DNA of 64,000 nucleotides from Stratiolaelaps scimitus (GCA_019614645.1 JABWDB010000037.1:2324001-2388000); one strand, 5' to 3'; shown: positions 34,397 to 46,373, counted from the stretch's first letter. Notes: a model not told the origin generated them from the sequence alone. Numbers and translations: made by a program.

Positions 34397-34558
34397 TGTG
34401 GTGTTGTACTCATTGGGTTCCGTTGTCTAACTAATTAGTCGGAATATTGGTCTCCGTGTTGAAATTGATATTGATAATAAAATGGCGGATCATTCGGTCT
34501 CGTGTTATCGTGAGAGACGGTTGTGTACTTCCTGATATGTAGATAGTGCGACATTACA
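34397..34558 (+). repeat. 3' LTR
   Basis: 162 bp identical to the 5' LTR over its whole length. Confidence 0.95.
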
Positions 34559-34563
34559 GATTA
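34559..34563. repeat. Target-site duplication, right (GATTA)
   Basis: Second copy of the 5-bp GATTA flank. Confidence 0.9.
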
Positions 34564-35330
34564 CTTTTGTTTCGGTTTGAAAATCGTTGGCTATTAGCCA
34601 GCAGGACTGTGTAGAGATTTTGTTATGGCTTTGGATTTGTATCTGAAAGATGGTCTGCAATCAAACTGTGTCATTTTTTTCTCTCTCTCTCGCGCGCGCG
34701 GTCAGTGTTTCGAAGTGTCAAACATTGATGTTTAGTCTTCAAATTAAACCAGCGTACAGCATCGTATTCACAGGAGAGCCTCGAAAGCTTCGCCTACTAC
34801 AATATATACTGTATAAGGGACATCGAACAATGTTGGCACGGGTCGTGTACTTCGTCGAGCTCAAGTGGTAGGGGTTTTATATACAGTTCACCGATGAAAA
34901 TTGAGTTATCATACATTTCCAGAAGAACAACAACTATATATTATACTATTGTAGTATATACATAGAGCGCTTTTTCGTAGGGTTGTTGTTGAAAACTGGG
35001 AAGAGGAAATTCAAAGAAAAAATTGGTGAAATATGAAATGCCACCTTGAAGAAGAAGAAGAACAACAAATGAATTTCTAAATATCGGAAGTATTAAGAGG
35101 TCTAAGCTGGACAATGGAGATAATTGTTGAACTCTGTGATTTTGTAAACTTTTGATTAGAGATCCGTGGGAATCTATCCATGGATTGTATACTTCTCTAA
35201 TTATAGCAAATATTTTAAATCGCGCAATCATAATCAACACACGACATCGAATATAACAAGGTTTCGTTCCGACAGATTTCCAAATAATTATCATTGTGGA
35301 TAATTATTATGGCGTAAAGCAGTGTGTTTG

Positions 35331-35377
<47 letters not shown>

Positions 35378-35596
35378 AGTGAATATAGTGATTAGTGACC
35401 ACGTAATCAAATTATATAAGTAATCAGCTGATACAGCTGGCAAAAGACTCATACGCCATCGAGACGATTGCTGAAAACGATCTAAACATACTCAGAAGAT
35501 CGACCTTGGACCGCAATCCAATTAGTTCCTCTGCACACGCATTACGTATATAGAGCGAAAGATGTACAAATAACGATGAGTTCCGGAACACATACA
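34564..35596. other. A+T-rich stretch, nothing recognised
   Basis: Contains (TA)n at 35,332-35,374. The short frames look random. Confidence 0.4.
35332..35374. repeat. (TA)n microsatellite
   Basis: A long uninterrupted TA run. Confidence 0.95.
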
Positions 35597-35650
35597 ACAC
35601 GGAAGATTTGCGGCGCGTCTAGTCATTCAACTGCTCTATAGACACATATA

Positions 35651-35690
<40 letters not shown>

Positions 35691-35719
35691 CGAGCAGACG
35701 TGTCGCAAATCTTCCGTCT
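35597..35719. repeat. 24-bp inverted repeat around a (TA)n core
   Basis: 35,597-35,620 and 35,696-35,719 are inverted copies matching at 21 of 24 positions (shared core GGAAGATTTGCG and complement). Between them lie 35 bp and a (TA)n array at 35,652-35,689 that is itself self-complementary. The whole could fold into one long hairpin or be a tiny non-autonomous transposon; no target duplication was identified. Confidence 0.75.
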
Positions 35720-36949
35720 TTCATATAGTATATGTTTGCTGTCAACCTTGGGAGTATGTCAACGTTTTGTGAATTGGTTCTATCAAGGTTCCTCCCAATT
35801 GCCCCTTCGTTTCGTGAAGTCCTCTGTTTTTTTTGTATCTAACTCAACTCGATCTGTGCAGGATTACAGTGGCAAAAACTGGCGAACATCGAATGATACG
35901 CACACTTTGGGCTATTTTGATCATGAATCGCTCTAATGTACAGATGTTCTTAGCACTAGATTCTTGATTCATGTGCATTTGAGCTTGTCGAACCGCTTGA
36001 CACACACTCGATCTGTGAACTGAAACAGGGCTTTGCACGTTCAATAGGTCCTTCAACAGCGCTGCTGATATAACCCGGTTGGATTTACGAAAGCTGCTAT
36101 GCTCGAGAGAGAGAGACGACAGTCTGGACAGTAGAAGACGGAGTTATCCGACAACCCCCGGGGGTAGGGCTTATCAGATCGTTTGTGGAGGATAACGGTT
36201 GGCCAACAACTGGGACCCGACGGGGACGGCGGGTTGCTAACGAACAGATTGACCCCTGGTTTAGCCCATCAATGCCCGGCCCATGCTACAACCCATCGAA
36301 GTCCCCGGGATGGTGGAGAGCACTGACTGTAGAGATGGCCTGCACTAGTAGCGCGCGAGACATTGCTGCTTGATCATCAGAACGCGAGTTCGATGGACTA
36401 TCAATCAATTTCGGCCCGAGGCGCGGGCAAGCCCAACCGAACGACGGTTGGACCGCCTCAATAAGAAATGTTTGCCCCTCTATGCTGCTTCTCTTTGAGT
36501 GAGCTAGTTCCTTCTCCTTGGCTGTTTCCTCGTCTCCGGCGTTGCTCAGGGCTTAGGGTGCGCGATAGACGACTCGTGCGCCGACCACTCTTCGTCTTTG
36601 AGGTCTGCGTCTGGGTAAGGAGACTCCCTCATCTACACAGCGATTCGTTCCCGGCAAAGTCTGAACAAGACCCGGGCCTCTTATGCGGGTCGAGGTGTAA
36701 GGAAGCCTTATCGAGCGAAGTCTCTCCCCAATCGACTGACTGGGTGACGCTTGTCTCGTCTTGGTTCAGTCGTGCCTCGCTTGTGGTGAAGGTGGTCTCG
36801 ATTCTTCCTTTAGGTAAACCTTGTCGCGGTTGTAGACGGTCGGGGCCGAATGTAGGACACGAAATAGCTCTCAAGGAGCAAGCCAAGCAAGGCAGAAAAG
36901 TCTCGAGAGGAAGCTGGCCAGCAGCGCCTTACCCCAAAAAGCGTCTCTG

Positions 36950-36965
36950 CCCCCCCCCCCCCCCC
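36950..36965. repeat. Poly-C run
   Basis: Sixteen C in a row. Length is prone to sequencing error. Confidence 0.85.
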
Positions 36966-37459
36966 ACCGTTCACTGCCATCGTCCAGCGGCCCCACTTGG
37001 ACAAACCCCCAAACCTCCCTTGGGTAGAAATGCTCTCGTCGTCGTCGTCCTGACTAGTCCTTATTTCTCGTGATCGCAGTTCCTTGCGCTATTCCCTTGT
37101 GCTGCTTTTGGTCCTTGCCTCATCTCCCCAGCTCGCTCTTCCCACATATATATCGTGCGGCCCACAGCTGTGTGGCCTACAGTAAGAAATGGTACCACCT
37201 CTGCTTGCACCATGCGCAGAGGTGGCCACATCTCTCCGACGCTTGGTCTGTCCCGTTCGTATGTTTGTCTAATGCGAAAGCACCACAAGACGCGTCACCA
37301 CATAGGCGACGACCTAAATGTCGACGCGGCGAGGCCGGCGTGTTGGAAAGACGATCTCTCCTACGAAAGGGCCAGAGCAACTGTGGAGGATACAGCGAGG
37401 GACCCATCGTCACACAAGTGTGTATACATATGTATAATAGTATATACAAACATACACAT

Positions 37460-37463
<4 letters not shown>

Positions 37464-37496
<33 letters not shown>
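37464..37496. repeat. (TA)n microsatellite
   Basis: A TA run preceded by CATACACATACACA. Confidence 0.95.
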
Positions 37497-37499
<3 letters not shown>

Positions 37500-37849
37500 G
37501 TATGTAGTAGTAATAGTAGTTACCCCTCTCTCAGGCGTCCCGTCCCCGTTAGCCTGGAAGTGGCAGCGAATAATGTTATCTACCATTTGGAAACGAACGA
37601 CCACCAACCCCCGGCCAGCCCAAGCAGAGGAACACGAACCAGGAAAGCAAGGTAGCCAGCGACGGCGTCGAGGAACGAGAGAGCGGCGCATGAAAGGCAC
37701 CGGAAACTGTCATGGCAGGGCGTTCCAACCAGCAACAGCAGATTTAGCAAGGAACCGGACACGTGTTACGGCCACTGTAGAGCTGTACTCTCATTCTGCG
37801 TTCGAACGGCCAACGGCGAAAACGCCAACAAGGAAAATCCACCGCCCGC

Positions 37850-37874
37850 ATATATATATATATATATATATATA
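37850..37874. repeat. (TA)n microsatellite
   Basis: A TA run at the edge between the G+C-richer island and A+T-rich DNA. Confidence 0.9.
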
Positions 37875-38811
37875 AATAGTTTAAATGTGTAGCAAGCGTG
37901 GCAAAGATAATCTCATTTGACGTAACTCCTGCATGGGCTATAAGGGATTTTTTCAATTGCCATATGAGTGTATGGATATAAGACTGTCTAGAAATATTCC
38001 CCAATCATTAAATTCGAATGTATTTCTTTCAATACTGTTTTGTAATTGGAGTTTTCTAGAGCATGTTAGCAGAAGGATATATATATGACGAGCCTGTTAT
38101 ATTAGCCAGTTAAATTATATTGTACAACTTGTTCCTGATTTAAGCTTTTATAAGCTACGCATAATTATTATTTCCGTATTATTTTACCAATTTAATTCCT
38201 GTGAGAGACTGTATCTTATACGTTATTCATGTGTTAGATAAAACAAAAACATTGGCTATGCAATGTAATGCTAATATACAAGCATCAGTCGTTGTCAGAT
38301 TCTACCATGTAGAGACTAATTATTATAATATAATGAACACAAATGATAACACACACAAAGATCATTCTCGCACATTCTTTTTCCATTCTAATATCAGTTT
38401 TGGTATAACAGAGATATTCATTGCGATATAAGAACGAAACATGGCAGATATCACCTCGGAATTTTAAAACACGGACGCGATGTCCAACACAAAATGAACG
38501 GCGGCAAGGAGCAGCACTCAGAACGAACTGATCCATTGTAACTCGTTTTGCGTCATACAAGGTTTTTCACTATGTTCTATGTAGGATAGGCACAGGCTAC
38601 CATATGCCAAACTCGGACGATTTATGTAGATATTGCAATAATGTTTGCGATAGATATCGCGAGAATAGCGAATGCGCTCGATCAATCAATTCCCTCCCAA
38701 CCCCTTCGGGGAGAGCCTCTGGCTCATGGACACTTACTCAGTAATATAGCAAAATGTAGTTTATACACATGGTCCGGGCACAGTTGCTGGAACTTTGAAT
38801 ATAATAATAAT

Positions 38812-38887
<76 letters not shown>

Positions 38888-39486
38888 TAATAATAATAAT
38901 AATAAAATAATTCACTGAGCCAGTCCCTGGTCCGCCAACAGACCTAAGATCATGTTTATTCTTAAAGGGGTAGTATGTGCCCTGTTGTGCTCGATCTAAC
39001 TGACTCCCCCTGAAAAGGTTTGAATGTTTCTACCATTTTCACGGTTGTGTCTATTTACTAGGTATTATGTATGTATAACACAATACTCTATAAATAAATG
39101 ACGAGGTTTACATAATTCGGATGATAATAATAATTATGTGACCATTGTTCCATTCTTCAGTAATGGCGGTTCTCCTTGATATGATGAGTTTAAATCATTT
39201 AAAGTCAGTTTCTTACGATTTCGAAATCTACATATCACGCATTGGCTATGAAAATCGCTTCCTTGTCGGTATATGCCTTGTTTCGTACCCAGAAACATCC
39301 CACATTGTATTTCCTACTTGTGTTCGGGTACACAGTGACTTGTGGTATATAATACCCACTAAACTTGAATGAAGGGGAAGTGGATTTTGCTAATTTCGTT
39401 AATTCTCTAATAAATAGAAATTTTCAAATTCGATTCATCATTTTGGGTTAGGGTCATATGCTTAATTTTCAGGTACTAACTAATTT
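37875..39486. other. A+T-rich stretch with long (TAA)n array
   Basis: Apart from the array at 38,800-38,910 nothing was recognised. Confidence 0.45.
38800..38910. repeat. (TAA)n microsatellite, about 110 bp
   Basis: TAA units with two TTAA interruptions placed near either end. Confidence 0.95.
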
Positions 39487-39533
39487 TCCAGCCTTAAACA
39501 TTTAACGTCCACGGTACAACTGCTTTCGGATGC
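39487..39533 (-). repeat. SINE family C tail fragment
   Basis: Minus strand: ATCCGAAAGCAGTTGTACCG, then a TTAAATGTTTAAGGCTG end, as in the copies at 54,500 and 55,840. Confidence 0.55.
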
Positions 39534-41439
39534 TAGCTGTCTGTATAGCAGAAACAAGCTCCCTGGCAAAACCTTCTCATGCGTGTGTTCCATGCTCAAG
39601 CCGACTGCAACCGTTCGAGCAGCATATGCGGTTTGACCAAGCGCGAATGCCATGCGCCAACCCAACGCTGTGTTCGCCCACCGGTCTCCGACTCACTTGG
39701 TTTTATGTTTGGTGCTATACAAAGACGGCCTAATAGCGACCACCCCACCTGAGCCGAGCCCGCCTGCTGCCGACCTGGTGATCTATCTTCATTGGCAGTG
39801 TCGGGGCGTCACCAGCACAACCCCAGGCAGCAACCGCTGTGGGGTTTGCCTACCGAGACCCCCGGAGCCGGAACGGCCTTTTCGCTGTCCAACTTGCCTT
39901 GCTTTTTGTTCTAGCTTCGTGGTAACAGGAACGTCTCTCAGCCGATCACTCTTTGCCTGTGTTTCTCCCGGGGGCCAACTTCGCTATATCCCTATTGGCA
40001 GCTGCTGTGGCTTGCGCCAGCATACAGATGGCAGGAATGGCAAGCTGGTCTGTCTTACCGAGCCAGCGGAACACACCGCACCAACGACGAACCACTCTCT
40101 GCCAAGTCGTTCTTACTCAGCCTCTCACCTTGGTCGCGCGCATTTCGGGCTGCCGCCAAGCGCCTCCACCTCAGACCACCCATACCATGTGCACCCCCTA
40201 GGTCATACGCCGAACTACACCCCCCCCCCACCCCTCAACCCCCCAGCCCCGCCAACTATGCCAGTCACTTCGTCTTATCCGCACTTAGTCCAAAAGTGCA
40301 GCGAATCAGTGTTGGCATACTGCATAGCCGCACCCATCAGGAAAGAAGGTGAACGCCACATTGGTGGACAACCTAAGGAAATCTCTCTCTCTCTCTGTCT
40401 CTCTCTCTCTCTCGTGCTGAAGAAGTTGACTAGTGGACGAAGATGGCTAGACACCGACCTAACGGCGCCATAAAATCTTCCTGACGGGGCGAGACGCCGC
40501 GCGAACATTCAAATAGTTTTGCGTAAGGTGTTACGGCGCCACACACATAGTCGAGTTTCGAGTGCACTTCGGCGTGTGTCTGGGTTTCGGCCTAAAGCAA
40601 CCGCAGGGGGCCCGGGCCTCCTCAGCTTCAAGATCACGGCTGCCGCCTCTCCCAAGCTATGCAGTCGTGTAGTGATGTATGTCCCTTGAGATTAGTCCAC
40701 TTACGCCAACGGCTAAGGCTTCTGCCGTCCCATCCTTGCCTCCTTAGACATATTACCAGTGCCCCTCCCCCCGACGGGCAGACAACCATGAGATGAGACG
40801 GTAAAGGATAACCAAGCGATGTCTGTAAAGGATGTTCAACCGCACCGGCCGTCTAGCGTGATCACTCTGCCACGTTCAGAATAGGACGGGATCACCATGC
40901 ACCGTCAGCCTGTCTCCCCGAAACTCAAGGAGAGGTAACTCCTCTGTTCACTCGTAGATGCTTAGGGGATTATAGCATTTGCCTCGACGGAAATAACCCA
41001 CGCCACGCCTTTTGGCGACCGTTCTCGAGTTCAAATTGGTAATGGTGCAATGCTAAACTTCGTAGGGCCAAAAACACCACTGTAGAGGACATCTGCGCTC
41101 AATCTCGATCCGGCAATTTCCTACCATTGTCCCGGGCATCCAGTGTATCACTTAAAATCCCACAGAAGCAATCCCGCGTTCAGCTTATCAGGCCAGCAGA
41201 TTTCGCAGTAGTTATACGATGGACATGATTACATACAATGACAAACACCACTACAGCGTATATATATATATATATTTTCTTTTTGTTTTCAGAAAGAGAC
41301 AGATCCCTGAGGTCCCCTGTTTTTACTGAATACTTAGTGGTAGCTCCTCGGAAAGCCATTATTCACATATTACAGCAAAATCAATGTTGTCAAGCTTCAG
41401 ATACTGATGAAGGGCATATCTATAATGTTCGTTTTGAAT
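39534..41439. other. G+C-richer stretch, no gene recognised
   Basis: One open frame covers 39,652-40,473 (273 codons) with several Cys pairs and a Pro-rich stretch, but other frames are open too and no family is recognised. A (CT)n run lies at 40,382-40,414 and a TA run at about 41,260-41,275. From 40,540 to 41,220 nothing coding is seen. Confidence 0.4.
40382..40414. repeat. (CT)n microsatellite
   Basis: A CT run with one GT interruption. Confidence 0.85.
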
Positions 41440-41527
41440 AGCTAGCGAGCGTTAAGAGCTGATAGGGCCTGTCGGATAGGGGAACAGCTGAGGGTCAGCT
41501 CGAAAAACCAGCTAGCGAGCGTTTAAG
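41440..41527 (+). repeat. SINE family B stub between direct repeats
   Basis: 53 bp of family B 3' end (GGCCTGTCGGATAGGGGAAC, then AGCTGAGGGTCAGCTCGAAA) sit between AGCTAGCGAGCGTTAAG (41,440-41,456) and AGCTAGCGAGCGTTTAAG (41,510-41,527). The flanks look like a 17-bp target duplication with one inserted T, which shows an extremely 5'-truncated retroposition event. Confidence 0.75.
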
Positions 41528-41965
41528 CGTATACGATTGAATGTTGTGTTAGCAGGCGATTCCGTTCGACCCACTTCACTGTTCCATTGTTGGTTCTTGT
41601 CAAGTCGTACGGGGAAAGCTATTCATTCACTCAGCTCTCGTTTGGAGTTCTGCGGTAGTACGAAATCTCTGTGTTAGTTTTCCACGATTTGTCATCAATC
41701 ACGTACGTTATCCAGCTTTATTGTTGTTTTAACTTTTCCTAAAAAAAATAATAACTTATTGTCCGTTATAAGTTTTGCCTGCAATTTTTGTATGTGACAT
41801 TTAGACATTTTCAAGTTTATTAAATAATGAATTAATGTTCTTAAAAAATAACAACAACAACAACAACAAAAAATAACACAAATACTTATTTAAATTTAAT
41901 TACATTCAAAACAAATGTATCTAATAATATTTCTTAATTTTATTTTATCCATTTATATAATTAAA
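41528..41965. other. A+T-rich stretch, possible intron end
   Basis: Very A+T-rich, with an (AAC)n run near 41,851-41,872 and a T-rich tract just before 41,965. See the candidate exon that follows. Confidence 0.35.
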
Positions 41966-42181
41966 AGTTTAATGTACGGCGTGACTCCCTCCCCACCCCC
42001 GGCAGCACGAAGAAAAAAAACATTAGCCGAGACATTAGTTCAGATCATCCCACAGAGTCAATCAGTGAATTCTACCCCGCCCCCGAGACACGATATATTT
42101 TCTGCCAAAGATCGCTTTAAGAACTGGGCCAAACGATATTTTAGGTACAAAACTACCAGAAGGCTTCTATCGCGAGTATAA
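41966..42181 (+). CDS. Candidate small terminal exon, unknown product
   Basis: A short G+C-richer block inside very A+T-rich DNA. The frame from about 41,970 reads as a basic peptide with a Pro-rich start (GVTPSPPPAARRKKTLAE) and a Lys/Arg/aromatic end (KNWAKRYFRYKTTRRLLSRV), then TAA. A pyrimidine-rich stretch and AAAAG stand where a splice acceptor would be. I do not recognise the protein. It could equally be a chance frame or old repeat; no upstream exon was found. Confidence 0.25.
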   Translation, partial: SLMYGVTPSPPPAARRKKTLAETLVQIIPQSQSVNSTPPPRHDIFSAKDRFKNWAKRYFRYKTTRRLLSRV

Positions 42182-44049
42182 TCATTCGTATGAGTCGGAC
42201 ACACGTAGCAAAGATGTTTAGATGCAAATTAATTGAAACTATAATGTATAATCCTGATGTACGCAGTCTGTATATATATATATATAGATGTGCTGGTTGA
42301 CATCAAATATATGGTTAAAATTGTTGAAAAGTCCGAACTTTGAGCATAACCTAAAGTATTTTCAGTGGATGAAATGAAAAATTTGTTCTGACGAGGGCCA
42401 ACGCGATTGGCTAGATATTTATTTATCGCCATTCGTGAAGCTCGTTTCGACAGTTGGCCATATCGAAAAGCATTACTTGTTTATGCTGTTGTATATATAC
42501 ATGACAGGGTGATTAATCAATGGAGAATACGAGTGATAATTACATACAAAACGAAAACCCTACTTTTGACAGAACCACTTGTAGTTTTTTGCTCAGATGA
42601 ATTAGGTAGTTTCATCTCGAGAGCGATTGGCGGAATGCGATGTGTGAGTGTGTCAGTTAATTAAGAATCGTATAGCACGCTTACTAAATGATATAATTAG
42701 TATTAGTACTTATCTATCGTAGAGCATCATTAAAACGATTTGAATCAAAGGGATCTAATTTGTTTTAATTTTTTGCTCAAAAATTCGAGCCAACAACGAC
42801 GTAATGTCAGTTGACACAATTATGTTCAATCTACAAAAAAAGAAACTTCATCGGATACAACATAGTTCATTATTGTGCCAATTTTCATTTCTCTTTGTCA
42901 AACACCGTAATGTCTGAACAACATTACTTTGAAAGCCTTGAATAAACTTTTTCGGACTAACAAACCTGCCAACATTTAAATCAGTACCTTGAACGTTAAA
43001 TGTTGGGCGCGAGTCAGCCAGGATAATTTTGCTTTGGAAGCCATGGCTACAGTATAGTTAGTGTACATTCAAGCGTAGCTCCAGATTCAGGGAGTAGCTA
43101 GAGTCTGCTTAGTGGAAACCATTAACGGAAGATTCTCCCCACCTCATGGCCATTTTTACATGGGAATTATTTAGAGAACACCTTATAAAAATGTTTAGTT
43201 GTTAGAAAGACGACACGAAAGTATGGTGATATTATGAAATCATCTCAGACATTAGTATTTCAATATGACGATGGAGGTGGAGGCAGTGTACTGTCAGCTG
43301 AATTCACTCGCGCGTGACAAAATGCCATCAGAAGCCGGTCAAATTGCCGCGGCTGTTGTCGCCAACTGATTTCGCACAATGACATCCCTATTGTCTCGCT
43401 TTTATTAATTTGGCACAGACCCAAGTGCTCTTTAAGAAGCTGCTTAAGGACTCATTTGCACACAGCTTGTGTTTCCAGATTTCGCCAGTACCAAGAGCAC
43501 AGGATTTCGTAGCTGTCCGAGAACACAGGATCGAGTTCCCGCAGGAGTTCCCTGCTTTCCCCGGCGTTTAATTCATTCCGCGGCAAAAAACATTTGTCGC
43601 TTCGAGATTAATTCTATCTTCTTGACCTCCTTCATTGTCCTTCGCTATAAATAAAAGCAGAGCGGGAAGACTGCACTGAATGCCTCTAGTTGACTTCGTG
43701 AGAATTTGCAGGCGCTGACGCGCGCCACCGAAGCCGCTTTACATTGAAGACAATCGATGAAGGTGAGGTGTTCGAAGAAATACACTGGTCACTGTCCCGC
43801 CTAATATGAATTTCGCTGTTGGGATATTGTGTTGTTGGAGTTCGCAGCGAACGAATCGGCTCTCGTACCCTCAATGCAACAGTCGAGAGTCACTCCTGTG
43901 TCAAGAAAAGCAATAACGGGTATCTTATACTGAAAATATGACTGTTTTCAATACAGGCACGCGTTGTACTGCTAGTTAACTTTGACTTTTTAATAGCTAC
44001 GATGCTTTTATAATTCGGTGTATACGCGTTGAATGAACAAAATGGTCAC

Positions 44050-44105
<56 letters not shown>

Positions 44106-45002
44106 TGGGGAGTGTATGAGAATATTCTTGTTTTTAACCACTCCCCCGTACCGACGGGACTCGAACCTGTTCGACTATAGATTGTAACTATTGTAGCATT
44201 AAAGCTAGGTGATAGTTATCATTTGTTGTCATCATTTACGTCTGCAATTTTGACAGAATTGATCATTTTAGCTAAGTAGCAATGGAGTGATGCGTGTTTC
44301 CGCAAGGTCACCGCCGAATGAACCATCATAAAGGGCCAACTCAGCTGTACTGGTCACAGCTATCATAATTAGCCTGTGCATAGAGCCTAACTGACCCGGA
44401 ACGAAGTACCCACAGGTTAGGTTACTGACCATACGGGAACATATTAAGGCCAGGCTTCTTATCAACGTGTCGTTGGTCTAAAAAGCAGTGCGGCAATACA
44501 CGCCATCTTCTAGCGTAATAGACCTACAGCAGCGTGCGCTCAACATACAGCTGAAGTGGGGCGTGAGTTTAGTGGGTATTTCTGCCACTCCACCAGGCAG
44601 GAGTCCCACAGTACCATGGCAAATACCTTAGCTGTGAGGCCTGGTCTGCATGAGCATTCTCCGTCATAAAAAAAAAAACATACAGCTGAAGAACGCACGG
44701 TTCAATCCAACTCTCGAGCAAATCTTCTGAAGGACGTCAGAAATTGTTGCACAATTTTGTCGATCACTTAAATGGGAGTTAGTTACACGGGGCCAGAGAC
44801 AAGCTTGATCACATAGCTGTCCCAGCTACGTTTTAAATACAATACTGTATGCTAAAGCGTCATTTCGTGCAGGTTATTCGGTAATTAGTATAATTAGCCT
44901 ATTAAAGTGAGCTTTAGTCTTTAGCATAGCATAAATCGGTGCATAGAATTTCCCCCACAGCCTGCGTTGGGAACGTTTATTGTCCTTTCCTAGAACTATA
45001 CT
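42182..45002. other. A+T-rich stretch, no gene recognised
   Basis: Contains a very long (TA)n array at 44,053-44,099. At about 44,155-44,180 a minus-strand B box (GGTTCGAGTCC) marks a possible SINE head relic of unknown family. The other frames look random. Confidence 0.4.
44053..44099. repeat. (TA)n microsatellite
   Basis: A long TA run next to a tRNA-like relic. Confidence 0.95.
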
Positions 45003-45285
45003 AGTTGCAAGATTCCTCTCACTCATCTGTGCGTCTTAGTGGCTGGGGATTTCAGAGCTCGACTGGATCTGCCAACTTCGAGTTGAACAACAGCGTTCGC
45101 GACAAGAAGCTGAATGACCACTCAGAGTAAATCCTACCTCGAAACCAATGTTCCGTTGGTCATGCCGAAAATTCAATCATAGATCTGTGCGCTACAAGTG
45201 TCAGCAGCTATATGGCTAGCTTGCTCGGTGGGGACCGCTCAGATATCTTGAAGTTTACATCCTCATAAGAATACATGCCTCAATC
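45003..45285 (+). pseudogene. LINE endonuclease fragment
   Basis: At 45,039 one frame reads VAGDFRARLDLP, like the (I/V)AGDFNA motif of the apurinic-type endonuclease of LINEs. At 45,167 another frame reads ENSIIDLCATS, then a GDRSD at about 45,227, like the S(I)IDL and SDH motifs that end that domain. The spacing of about 130 bases is shorter than usual, and the frames differ, so it is a decayed relic. No reverse transcriptase follows within the next kilobase. Confidence 0.55.
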
Positions 45286-46373
45286 TGGTGGTAGAGAGTC
45301 TCAGCCAACGGAGTCGGGTGAAGTGGTCGCTTCTTGAAGTGGTGATGCAACTTCACCGTTTAGCGGCACTGCAACAGGTTCCATGTGTCTCTATGTGTCC
45401 ATGTCGAGACACCGGCTGAGCTTTAATGTCCCGCTTGCTGCAATGGTATACAACGAAGGCTTAGCTAATTGGAAATGCAAAATCGCAGAGACTATGGCGA
45501 TACATGGCTACCAAAGAACAACTCATGGAAAGACCTAAATGTTTGTCGGGATCTGAATCTCAGCCAACATTTTTGAGATCCACGGTATTGGTATATTTGT
45601 ACTTGTTCGTAAAATGGACCCCTTAGATGCCGAAGTACAAAGGTAGGGATCGAACCCGTGAGTGCAGCTTAGTGGTGCAGCTCCGGTTGTGATTTCACAA
45701 ATCCAGTACACTATATGTATATATATATATATACAACACCAATGACTGATTTTTATTGTGGTCTGTCACTCTTCGATGACATGGACGCCGCTAGGTGGCG
45801 CGGCGTCTACCGCGGACATCTTCGAGTCTTCATGTCCCCAAACAATAGATACATATATATTTAATATGCGACTGATTATAATCTTTAATATGAAAAAGAT
45901 TTTCGGTACATGGAATAGAAATTTATCTTTACTAATGATTGATAAAGTAACGTTTTAAATTCTATAATATTATATGTGGAGGTATACTAAAATGGATACA
46001 ACAGATATAGCCCATCTTGTTCATCGCGGTAGAACGCCATCTGTGATCGCACCTAATATAAAGTTTCCATTGGGTCGTCCCATCGAACCGTTGACGAGGG
46101 TGACCATTGCTTAATCTCAGAAAAAAAAATGGGTCCACGATTTAGCTTAAAGCTCTGTATTTGCTTAGTTCAGACTAAGTCGAGAAATCATTTGAGAGGC
46201 TGACAAAACTGTACTCCAGAAGCCCGCACAATCTTATATCATTTATTTGCGGCGTATCGCCTACGAGTGCGCAACGATAATGAAAGAGATTTGTTCAGCT
46301 CTGCTAATGAGTAAAGGTAAATACAATACAAACTGTGGCTTATTGATGGAACTGCATCATACATTGCATTGTA
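45286..46373. other. intergenic stretch, nothing firm
   Basis: At about 45,640-45,665 a minus-strand GGGTTCGATCCC is a B-box-like relic. A short TA run lies near 45,715-45,734. Confidence 0.4.

Larger units (their letters stand above)
29914..34558 (+). mobile_element. Ty3/gypsy LTR retrotransposon, near intact
   Basis: A complete 4,645-bp element: identical 162-bp LTRs beginning TGT and ending ACA, a primer-binding site, gag, protease, reverse transcriptase, RNase H and integrase in the Ty3/gypsy order, a polypurine tract and a 5-bp GATTA target duplication. There is no env gene. Zero differences between the LTRs point to recent insertion. The only visible lesion is one change of reading frame near 32,350. 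A Mag-type lineage is suggested by the small LTRs, the likely tRNA-Ser primer and the lack of env, but only a phylogeny would settle that. Confidence 0.95.
35720..37849. other. Intergenic stretch, G+C-richer from 36,100
   Basis: Has a C-run at 36,950-36,965, (TA)n at 37,464-37,496 and several long open frames, the largest 36,468-37,073 (201 codons, starts at ATG). That peptide is low in conserved features, and frames on the other strand also stay open there, so I do not call a gene. Confidence 0.4.

Noticed and set aside
36468..37073. 201-codon open frame from an ATG
   Set aside because: No recognisable domain, part of it encodes a homopolymer C-run, and the minus strand is also open.
38800..38910. 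CRISPR-like regular repeat
   Set aside because: It is a plain TAA microsatellite with no spacers, and the genome is eukaryotic.
39652..40473. 273-codon open frame as a host gene
   Set aside because: No family likeness, low-complexity Pro/Ser stretches, a translated CT repeat near its end, and other frames open in the same place.
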